DNA from: Candidatus Margulisiibacteriota bacterium
Lineage (GTDB): Bacteria > Margulisbacteria > WOR-1 > O2-12-FULL-45-9 > XYB2-FULL-48-7
Direction: 5' to 3'
DNA length: 8,650 nucleotides
Assembly: GCA_028717325.1 (NCBI GenBank)
Contig: JAQUOB010000039.1
Location: forward strand, 1 to 8,650
The notes under the pieces are model-generated. The model saw only the letters and a list, made by a program, of their open reading frames with translations. It made no database searches and had not been told where the DNA came from. Numbering within the stretch: the first letter of the stretch is position 1; each line of letters opens with the position of its first letter. The translations under genes and the position numbers were made by a program. Of this stretch, positions 1 through 6,307 are shown piece after piece.

Positions 1-162
1 GGTTTTGTGGTATCATATTTAAGATTTTTTAACGGGAATTGGGGCAGCTGGGGTGGTGGGATGTTTGGTGGTGGGGATTTCGGCGGCGGGGGCGATGGCG
101 GCGGGTTTGGCGGATTTGGGGGCGGGGGCAGCGGCGGGGGAGGATCGGGGCGAAGCTGGTAA
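1..162 (+). CDS. C-terminal tail of a TPM-domain (YgcG-like) or DUF2207 membrane protein, 5' end outside window
   Basis: An open frame enters from the left edge and stops at TAA 160-162. The 53 visible residues begin with a short hydrophobic/aromatic stretch and then become almost pure Gly with scattered Phe, Asp and Ser, ending in SGRSW. Such Gly/Phe-rich tails ending in a small-residue/Arg/Trp motif are typical of YgcG-type TPM-domain proteins and also of DUF2207 membrane proteins. Both families commonly sit directly next to lemA, as here (16 bp to the lemA start). The diagnostic domain lies outside the window, so the two cannot be separated; the SGRSW ending leans slightly to TPM. Role: membrane-associated, molecular function poorly defined. 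The frame is short enough to be missed by ORF callers because the N-terminus is cut off. Confidence 0.75.
   Translation, partial: GFVVSYLRFFNGNWGSWGGGMFGGGDFGGGGDGGGFGGFGGGGSGGGGSGRSW
118..150 (+). other. Potential G-quadruplex at the 3' end of the upstream gene
   Basis: Four G-runs lie on the coding strand: G5 at 118-122, G5 at 124-128, G5 at 136-140 and G4 at 147-150. The loops are 1, 7 and 6 nt. This meets the standard G3+N1-7 quadruplex pattern. The motif would be present in the mRNA and ends 14 nt before the lemA ribosome binding site. It could simply be a by-product of encoding a Gly-rich tail with GGG codons; folding is not shown. Confidence 0.45.
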
Positions 163-163
163 A

Positions 164-168
164 AGGAG
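164..168 (+). promoter_or_regulatory. Ribosome binding site of lemA
   Basis: AGGAG lies 10 nt before ATG 179 and directly after the upstream stop codon. It decides the lemA start. The frame is open further upstream (to an ATG at 53), but that part overlaps the upstream gene. The in-frame GTG at 170 is too close to this site. Confidence 0.7.
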
Positions 169-178
169 TGTGTTTGTT

Positions 179-736
179 ATGTTAAAGTGGTTAATCGGTA
201 TTCTTGTTGTTGTCTTATTGATCGGCTTCTGGACGGTCGGGATTTATAACGGTTTAGTCGGTAAGGACCAAAACGTCAAACAGAGCTGGGCGCAGGTCGA
301 GAATCAATTGCAGAGACGCTACGACTTGATCCCGAATTTGGTGGAAACCGTCAAAGGTTACGCGAAACATGAGAAAGAACTGTTTGAAAACGTGGCGGCG
401 GCGCGCTCCGCCTGGGCGGGCGCCAAGACCAGCGGCCAAAAAGTCGCCGCGGCCAACCAGATCGAAGGTTTTTTGGGCCGCTTGATCGCGGTCGCGGAAA
501 ATTATCCCGTTCTCCGGGCCTCGGAAAATTTCCGCGCCCTGCAGGATGAGCTGGCCGGCACCGAAAACCGGGTGGCGGTCGCTCGCATGCGCTATAACGA
601 CTCCGTCCAGGATTATAATACGAGCGCGAAGTCGATCCCGACAGTTTTCTTCGTGAACCTGTTCGGCTTTGACAAAGAAAAAACCTTTTTCGAATCGGCC
701 AAAGAGGCAAAGGAAGCACCCAAGGTTAAGTTTTAA
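179..736 (+). CDS. lemA: LemA family protein
   Basis: This 185-residue protein has the LemA layout. A single N-terminal membrane anchor spans about residues 4-21, followed by a short extracytoplasmic linker and a long alpha-helical domain. Family signatures are visible: a GIYNGLV segment after the membrane helix, then QVENQLQRRYDLIPNLVETVKGY. Further on come AENYPVLRASENF, LAGTENRVAVAR with MRYNDSV, and a C-terminal LFGFDKEKTFFE. Length is normal for the family. The first ATG after the AGGAG site gives a sensible anchor; the longer upstream frame would add about 42 Gly/Ala residues translated out of frame from the neighbouring gene. LemA proteins are widespread, often paired with TPM or DUF2207 proteins, and their exact role is unsettled. 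The gene ends exactly where pepA begins (TAA then ATG), suggesting coupled translation. Confidence 0.95.
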   Translation: MLKWLIGILVVVLLIGFWTVGIYNGLVGKDQNVKQSWAQVENQLQRRYDLIPNLVETVKGYAKHEKELFENVAAARSAWAGAKTSGQKVAAANQIEGFLGRLIAVAENYPVLRASENFRALQDELAGTENRVAVARMRYNDSVQDYNTSAKSIPTVFFVNLFGFDKEKTFFESAKEAKEAPKVKF

Positions 737-2224
737 ATGAAAGTCAGGATCGAGCGCTTATCTTTAGTTGATTTTAAGTGTGACCTGCTGGCGGTCAACC
801 TTTTTGAGGGGGAGAAGCAGCCGACCGGCGCGATCGCCGCGGCGGACAAAGCGCTCAAAGGATTGATCTCCCGGCTGATCCGCGAAGGCTCGATCGACGG
901 CAAACTGGGCAAGACCACACTGATCCATTGCCACGCCGGGTTGGCCGCCGATAAGCTGGTTGTTGTCGGCCTGGGCAAAAAAGATAAGCTCGACCTTGAG
1001 GCGATCAGAACGGCCGCGTCGGCCGTCATCAAGCAGGCGCGGGAGGTCAAGGCCAGGAGAGTCGCTTCGATCGTCCACGGTTCGGGTTGCGGCTGTCTAC
1101 CGCCCGCCGAATCGGCCAAAGCGGTGATCGAAGGCTCCGTCCTCGGCGTTTACAAATTTGCCGGCTACGCCAAGGAAAAAGAAAAACCCCCGTTCGAAGT
1201 CAAGGAATTGGTCCTGCTCGACATCGACCGTGCCAAAATAAAACCTTTTGCTGCAGGCGCGAAACTTGGCCTGATCATTGCCGAGGCCGAGAACCACGCG
1301 CGTGATCTGGTCAACGAACCATCGAACAAGATGACGCCGGGCGCTTTTGCCGAGCTGGCCCGCCGGATAGCCAGGATCAACGGCTTAAAATTCACTTCGC
1401 TCGATCCCAAGGCCGCCGGAATGGCGGCGCTCCAGGCGGTGGCTAAAGGCTCGGACCAGCCGCCGCGGCTGGTCGCCCTGGAGTATCGCGGCAACCCGAG
1501 ATCAAAAGAAAAGATCGCCCTGGTCGGCAAGGGGATCACGTTTGATTCGGGCGGCATTTCGCTCAAACCGTCAAAGAACATGGACGAGATGAAATCGGAC
1601 ATGGCCGGCGCGGCGGCCGTGCTGGGGACGATGAGCCTGCTCTCCGACCTCAAGCCGAAGAAGAACGTCATCGGCGTCATTCCGCTAACCGAAAACATGC
1701 CGTCCGGACACGCCACCAAACCGGGCGATGTGGTCGGCTCGCTGGCCGGTTACACGATCGAAGTGACCAACACCGATGCGGAAGGCCGGCTGATACTGGC
1801 TGACGCCATCACCTACGCGAAGAAACGCGGCGCGACATCGATAATTGATGTCGCCACGCTGACGGGCGGCTGTATCACGGCTCTGGGCGATGCTGCGACC
1901 GGCCTGATCGGCAACGACCAGCCGCTGATCGACCGGATCAAAAAAATGGGTGACCACTGCGGTCAGAAGATGTGGCAGCTGCCGCTCTACGACGAGTACA
2001 AAGAGGCGCTAAAAAGTTCGCTGGCCGATCTGAAGAACACGTCCGGCACGGGCAAGGCCTCGCCGTCTTCCGGCGCCGCCTTCCTCTCCAAGTTTGTCGG
2101 CGCAACTCCCTGGGCGCATCTCGATATCGCCGGTACCGCTTTTCTCGAGAAGGGACGCGGCTATTTGCCGGAGGGCGCGACCGGCGTGCCGGTCCGGACA
2201 CTGATCGAGTTTCTCGTCTCGTAA
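737..2224 (+). CDS. pepA: Leucyl aminopeptidase, peptidase family M17
   Basis: This is a 495-residue cytoplasmic metallo-exopeptidase that removes N-terminal amino acids such as Leu from peptides. The N-terminal domain (about 1-170) is variable, and the catalytic domain follows (about 175-495). All active-site positions are present: K265 and D270 in KGITFDSGG, K277 in ISLKP, D288 in KSDMAGAA, and D347/E349/R351 in the family signature NTDAEGRL. The spacing matches bovine lens LAP (K250, D255, K262, D273, D332, E334, R336) with a constant offset of 15, so the two-metal centre and catalytic Lys/Arg are intact. Length is typical. ATG 737 directly follows the lemA stop. A weak AAGG lies at 722-725, so re-initiation by ribosomes finishing lemA is likely. 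In some bacteria PepA also binds DNA; nothing here tests that. Confidence 0.96.
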   Translation: MKVRIERLSLVDFKCDLLAVNLFEGEKQPTGAIAAADKALKGLISRLIREGSIDGKLGKTTLIHCHAGLAADKLVVVGLGKKDKLDLEAIRTAASAVIKQAREVKARRVASIVHGSGCGCLPPAESAKAVIEGSVLGVYKFAGYAKEKEKPPFEVKELVLLDIDRAKIKPFAAGAKLGLIIAEAENHARDLVNEPSNKMTPGAFAELARRIARINGLKFTSLDPKAAGMAALQAVAKGSDQPPRLVALEYRGNPRSKEKIALVGKGITFDSGGISLKPSKNMDEMKSDMAGAAAVLGTMSLLSDLKPKKNVIGVIPLTENMPSGHATKPGDVVGSLAGYTIEVTNTDAEGRLILADAITYAKKRGATSIIDVATLTGGCITALGDAATGLIGNDQPLIDRIKKMGDHCGQKMWQLPLYDEYKEALKSSLADLKNTSGTGKASPSSGAAFLSKFVGATPWAHLDIAGTAFLEKGRGYLPEGATGVPVRTLIEFLVS

Positions 2225-3360
2225 TGCGTAAAGCATTCCTGATCTCTATTTTCTGCTGTCTGCTTTCTGCTCTCTGTTGGGCGACTTCGCCGATCGACCG
2301 GGAGAATGATCCTAAGTTCGAGGAGCTGTACCGGATCAAGATCTGGAACCAGGCCGGCGGCACGATCGAGGTCAGTTCCGATAAAGGAAAAAACTGGGCC
2401 ACGGTCGGCCGCGTGGTCTACCCGACCCAAAAGACCAATCCGGAGGGCTACACCGCTTCGCGCTGGGTGCCCGACGGACGCGTCGCGGCGACCGCCGTTA
2501 ACGCGATCCACATAAAAACCACGCTGGAGGCCAGCACCGGGAGCGGCGTCGTCTTCAGTCTCCTGCCCAGGGATTTTTTGAAACCGCCGCGGGTCTACAA
2601 GTCATACTTGAGCCCGGATTCTTCGATCTACACCGATATCCCGGCGGGTGAGAGTATTTTTGGCGGCGGGTTTGCGCCTTATGTCGGCAATCGGGTCATG
2701 GTTGCTCGGACCGGGTACCAATTCCAGTCCATCCCGCCGGGCTATATCCCCTGGCTGGGCGATAAGATCTATATCCTGGCGGAAAAACCCGTTGCCTATC
2801 CCAAGGAGATAGATTTTGACAATTCTTTTGGCGGGGACGTGTCCATAAAATATTTTTCCGGCGAGGAAAAAATCGTCGGCAAGGTCCTGCGCCCGGTGAT
2901 CGGGGTGGGCCGGTTCGAGGGGACAAAGTACGCTTCGGTCGGCCGCATCCGCGCCAACCACGCCGGCGTGATCGATGTCTCGACTTCGCGGCTAGGGGAG
3001 ATCGGCGGCTTCCAGATCGTGCCCTCCGCTCACGGCTCAAGCATGAAGTCGGCGCGCGAGCTGACCCAATGGATGGTGATCGGGCCGCTGGAGGGCGAAG
3101 CTTTGCTTGAGGGGCAGGCGCCGTTCTTTAAATATTTTATCAAACCGGCCTATAGTGAAAATGACGCTCTCGGCGATGACTGGCGGGACAAACTGCTGTC
3201 CAGATTTTTGGTTGAGGTCAAGCTTAAGGGCAGTGATAAATGGCAGCCGATGCCGGCTTACGAATTCGAGGAATATAATTTGACCGGCGACGTGCCGGCC
3301 TGGGCCAACACGGCGTTGTCAAACGTTACGGCGATTAGAATTTTGTTCCCGATCAAGTAA
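2224..3360 (+). CDS. Predicted exported protein of unknown function with an Asp-box-like motif
   Basis: I do not recognise this 378-residue protein. The start ATG overlaps the last base of the pepA stop (TAATG), so it continues the operon. It begins with Arg-Lys and a hydrophobic core (about 4-18), a plausible signal peptide cleaved near A20; a lipoprotein box is not convincing. Residues 51-58 read SSDKGKNW, matching the Asp-box pattern S-x-D-x-G-x-x-W of beta-propeller and sialidase-like folds. Only one copy is seen, so a propeller cannot be claimed. A Gly-rich stretch lies near 147-160. Around 240-270 is a conserved-looking block, GRIRANHAGVIDVSTS followed by IGGFQIVPSAH. The rest looks beta-rich. 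Inference: a cell-surface or periplasmic protein, perhaps structural or ligand-binding. It ends 10 bp from the convergent GH116 gene with no hairpin terminator seen between them. The frame is also open further upstream inside pepA, but that part is a shadow. Confidence 0.8.
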   Translation: MRKAFLISIFCCLLSALCWATSPIDRENDPKFEELYRIKIWNQAGGTIEVSSDKGKNWATVGRVVYPTQKTNPEGYTASRWVPDGRVAATAVNAIHIKTTLEASTGSGVVFSLLPRDFLKPPRVYKSYLSPDSSIYTDIPAGESIFGGGFAPYVGNRVMVARTGYQFQSIPPGYIPWLGDKIYILAEKPVAYPKEIDFDNSFGGDVSIKYFSGEEKIVGKVLRPVIGVGRFEGTKYASVGRIRANHAGVIDVSTSRLGEIGGFQIVPSAHGSSMKSARELTQWMVIGPLEGEALLEGQAPFFKYFIKPAYSENDALGDDWRDKLLSRFLVEVKLKGSDKWQPMPAYEFEEYNLTGDVPAWANTALSNVTAIRILFPIK

Positions 3361-3370
3361 TAACTATGTC

Positions 3371-6211
3371 TTATTCGCAAGCCGGGTTAGCAACGCCGAA
3401 AGGTTTGTAGAAATTATCGTCCGGCTGGGCCAGCGTCCGGCCGTAAATATTGAAGGGCATCCGGTTGTTCTTCAGCGCGGCATAGACCGCCCAGATCGCC
3501 AGCGCTCTCATATATTTGGGCGCGCGGCCGGTTTCGTTGCCATAGGTTTTCTTGCCGTCATTAAATCTCACATCGTTGGGATTGACATAGCCTTCAGGCG
3601 TACGGCCAAACCAGTGCTGGCTGTCCGAGCTGGAACTGTAAACGACATTATAAAAGCCTTGAATGATGTTCCAGCCGTTTTTGACCAGCTTGGTATTTTC
3701 TGTTTCTTGACCGACTTTGATCTGGTAAGCGGCGTTGAGCAGCATAGTGCCGATCCAGCCCTCATCACCCTGTTCGGTCTTGTTCTGTTCGCCGGCCGCT
3801 CCGCGTAAATTGACCAAGCCGAGCGGGCCGCGGTTGCCGACTTTACTCCAGCCCTGGCCGTTAACCTTGTAGATCATTTCCAGCGAGCGCGCGGCCCTTT
3901 CATTAGAAACAACTGGTTCGAGGCCGGCCATACGAGCGTAGAAATCACCGAACAGCATATCGGAATGGATATTTTTGTTTGAGGCCAGATCTTCAGTGCA
4001 TGGGTTTATGGAGCAAAACATTTTTGGCTCGCTGATCGAAGAGTTAAAGGTCGTGATCTCCGCTATTGTACTGGTTGGTTGTGAATTGCCGGGAGCCGTA
4101 AAAGCATTATAATAACCGCATTCATTCCACAATTTATCCATGACCGGTTTTCCGGTTTCTTGCCAGTCCTGATACCTGGCCGCGGCCTCAATGTCACCGG
4201 TCATCGAGGCCATGATCTGGGCCGCCTGGAGCGCAGCCAGCCACTGGGTCACGACATTGGGTGTGTAGCCTTCGCCGGAGATGGTATCGTAGGTCCAGTC
4301 AGGCACACCTTTGGAGACCGGAACATGGGTGCCGTGATTTTTGTCGCCCCAGCGTTTCTCCAGTGTGTCGAGGGCCAGTTTAACGGCCGGGTAAACGGTC
4401 GAGATGAACTCCTTGTCGGCTGTGCCGGTTTGTTCGCGCATGAAAGTGAAATAGCGCATGGCTCTTAAGGCGAATTTCGGGGCCAGGTCGATCCACATAT
4501 TGGCATTTGACCAGTTGAATTCATTGCAGCGGTTGGTAAAAGGGACGATCCCTTCGCCCAAAAGTCCACCCAGATCATGGCAAACCGCGCCCTGATCTTT
4601 GATCGGCTCCCAGTAAAGGTGTTTCCATTCGGCGGGAGGAATGTTGGCCCAGCGATCGGTGCCCCACCAGCGGTGTGTCGGGTCAGTGAGCGGGACCATT
4701 TTTGCCAGTTCCAGCAGGTCCCTTTTTTCCAGCTCCGGGTACAGGGTCAGAAGCGCCCAGGTGTAGGAGTTGACGTCAGAGGTGTTATACATTTTATAAT
4801 CAATACTTTCCAGATAAGCGAAGCGGTTTTGACTGGCTTCCCAGATGCCAGTTTCCGGCAGAACATAAAGCTCGTTCAACAGCGCCTGTTTGAAGAAATC
4901 GGGCAGTTCCGGGTCCCCAACGATTATATTCTGGAACCCGACGATCTTATTTTTCCACTCCTCATAATTATCCAGGGCGTCGGAGGCGATCTTTTGAGCA
5001 TTGCCTCCGGTCGCGTCGTAATAGCGGGTATACTCTTTAGGCATCCGGACACCGGGATTGTCAGGATTGGCAGCCCCGGGGCTGTTAGTATTGGCGGCTT
5101 TGGATTGGAAATTGTAAAAGGGCAGGTCATAGGCAATCGTGATCGGGTGGGAGATCTTTTCTCCCGGTTGAAGAGTAACGGTCAGCTTAAGCGTATTGGT
5201 CTTTTGATCGACCAAAACATCGACGTTTTCCGCCGACAGCGAAGCGATCGCGATCTGACCGCCCAAGCCGCTGCCGACGCGCACCTGTCCCGTCAAATTT
5301 CCTTTTTTCCGGAAAAGCAGGCCGGTAACGTCCCCTTGTACGAAAGCCTCGGCATAATTACCCTGGCTCTGACGGTTCCAGATCAGCGGCGCGTGCGGGT
5401 TTTTCGGGGCATCTTTGCCGTCTTTGGGGTACCAGCCGAGGATATTTTCCTGGCCCAGGGAAAAAGAAAAGGTTAGCGGGTTATCCGTCGTATTCTCGGT
5501 GACCAGTTCCATGATCTCGACTGGCAGGCTCGAGGCTTGATAATCGCCGGGGATCACGGGAGAGTATTGCTGAATAGAGAAGGGGATCGGCAGGTTGTAT
5601 GACCTTTCGGAAAATGGGTATAAAGCATAATAAGTTCCCTGGGTTTTCGCCAAGTCATAATCTTTTCCATTAATATTAATGCTTATTTGCCGAATTGGCT
5701 TATCCTGGATCATGAATCCTTCGCGAATATAACAGGTCGAATAATCAATCTCGCAGAGCGGCGCACCGAGCCCGCCGACCGGCAGGAAACTTAGCTGAGG
5801 ATAATCGGACATCGGATAGCCGACCTTTTCATGGCCGATATTTTGCGGCGCGATAGTTTCGATCAGCGGTCGTTCATAAGCCGGGCCGGTTGGGAGCCCG
5901 CCGAGGGTGGTCTTATCAAAGTTATTAGATAATAATATCAGAGCATTCCTGATGACCGCGCGAGACAGCGATTCGCCCGGTTTTTGGTTTTTCTGCGCGG
6001 CTTCGTTGGCTCGGCTCAACAGGCCGCTTAATCGGTTGAGTATTTCTTCCCCCTGGGCATCAATGATAATTCTTTCTTTGAGCAGTTCCGGGTAATTTTC
6101 TAACAACTCATGCTTGATCTCGTTGTCATCGCTTTGTGAGCACTTTCCGGCCTGATAAAGGGCGGGCTGCATTAATGGCGGAAAATTCGAACATCTTTCT
6201 AGTTGCGGCAT
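3371..6211 (-). CDS. GH116-family glycoside hydrolase (GBA2/beta-glucosidase type)
   Basis: This 946-residue protein resembles bacterial and animal GH116 enzymes, which cleave beta-glucosides, beta-xylosides, GlcNAc glycosides or glucosylceramide with retention. Residues 1 to about 115 are a helical extension I cannot assign. The GBA2_N-like beta domain follows (about 120-370; LPVGGLGAP, then YSPVIPGDYQASSLPVE). The (alpha/alpha)6 catalytic domain spans about 430-930. E468 in YLES, just before MYNTSDV, is the likely nucleophile. D638 or D641 in PDWTYDT is the likely acid/base. Other GBA2-like blocks are HDLGG, N-x-x-x-W-x-DLAPKFAL, QWLAALQAA, GDEGWIG and YMRALAIWA. An insert around 705-742 carries C733 and C738. 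There is no signal peptide, so a cytoplasmic location is inferred. The start has a strong ribosome binding site (GGGAGGG). It is the only gene on this strand, so it may be separately acquired or transcribed alone. Substrate cannot be predicted. Confidence 0.88.
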   Translation of the reverse strand: MPQLERCSNFPPLMQPALYQAGKCSQSDDNEIKHELLENYPELLKERIIIDAQGEEILNRLSGLLSRANEAAQKNQKPGESLSRAVIRNALILLSNNFDKTTLGGLPTGPAYERPLIETIAPQNIGHEKVGYPMSDYPQLSFLPVGGLGAPLCEIDYSTCYIREGFMIQDKPIRQISININGKDYDLAKTQGTYYALYPFSERSYNLPIPFSIQQYSPVIPGDYQASSLPVEIMELVTENTTDNPLTFSFSLGQENILGWYPKDGKDAPKNPHAPLIWNRQSQGNYAEAFVQGDVTGLLFRKKGNLTGQVRVGSGLGGQIAIASLSAENVDVLVDQKTNTLKLTVTLQPGEKISHPITIAYDLPFYNFQSKAANTNSPGAANPDNPGVRMPKEYTRYYDATGGNAQKIASDALDNYEEWKNKIVGFQNIIVGDPELPDFFKQALLNELYVLPETGIWEASQNRFAYLESIDYKMYNTSDVNSYTWALLTLYPELEKRDLLELAKMVPLTDPTHRWWGTDRWANIPPAEWKHLYWEPIKDQGAVCHDLGGLLGEGIVPFTNRCNEFNWSNANMWIDLAPKFALRAMRYFTFMREQTGTADKEFISTVYPAVKLALDTLEKRWGDKNHGTHVPVSKGVPDWTYDTISGEGYTPNVVTQWLAALQAAQIMASMTGDIEAAARYQDWQETGKPVMDKLWNECGYYNAFTAPGNSQPTSTIAEITTFNSSISEPKMFCSINPCTEDLASNKNIHSDMLFGDFYARMAGLEPVVSNERAARSLEMIYKVNGQGWSKVGNRGPLGLVNLRGAAGEQNKTEQGDEGWIGTMLLNAAYQIKVGQETENTKLVKNGWNIIQGFYNVVYSSSSDSQHWFGRTPEGYVNPNDVRFNDGKKTYGNETGRAPKYMRALAIWAVYAALKNNRMPFNIYGRTLAQPDDNFYKPFGVANPACE

Positions 6212-6216
6212 AAATT

Positions 6217-6223
6217 CCCTCCC
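6217..6223 (-). promoter_or_regulatory. Ribosome binding site of the GH116 gene
   Basis: On the minus strand GGGAGGG lies 5 nt before the ATG at 6211. It is a near-perfect Shine-Dalgarno sequence and supports the chosen start. It contrasts with metG across the same gap, which has none. Confidence 0.75.
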
Positions 6224-6271
6224 GAGTTACTTTCCGGTCACGGGTTTATTTCGGGTCTCTCTCGCAAAAAT

Positions 6272-6300
6272 TTCACTTTTTATGCGAAAAAGATTATAAT
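6272..6300 (+). promoter_or_regulatory. Predicted metG promoter (-35 TTCACT, 17-nt spacer, -10 TATAAT)
   Basis: A consensus -10 box TATAAT (6295-6300) lies 17 nt after TTCACT (6272-6277), which matches 4 of 6 positions of TTGACA. A sigma-70 type start would fall at about 6306-6308, on the metG ATG. Overlapping the -35 is an imperfect inverted repeat, CGCAAAAA (6263-6270) against TTTTTATGCG (6277-6286), with a 2-base bulge; it could be an operator but is A/T-rich. On the opposite strand I see no clear promoter for the GH116 gene, although the gap must hold one. Confidence 0.55.
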
Positions 6301-6307
6301 AATTAAT

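Noticed and set aside
53..178. N-terminal extension of the LemA frame, rich in Gly and Ala
   Set aside because: It overlaps the Gly-rich tail of the upstream gene in another frame, and the ribosome binding site and membrane anchor both support ATG 179.
351..719. 122-codon minus-strand frame across lemA
   Set aside because: It is an Arg/Pro/Ser-rich shadow translation of the well-supported lemA gene.
1972..2223. Upstream extension of the exported-protein frame within pepA
   Set aside because: It overlaps the intact catalytic domain of pepA and would hide the signal peptide that begins at 2224.
4577..5476. 299-codon open frame antisense to the GH116 gene
   Set aside because: The GH116 frame has strong homology blocks along the same stretch. 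The antisense translation shows no recognisable domain and reflects codon bias on the other strand.
6203..6307. Upstream extension of the metG frame
   Set aside because: It overlaps the GH116 start codon and the predicted promoter, and the MetRS family N-terminus matches the start at 6308.
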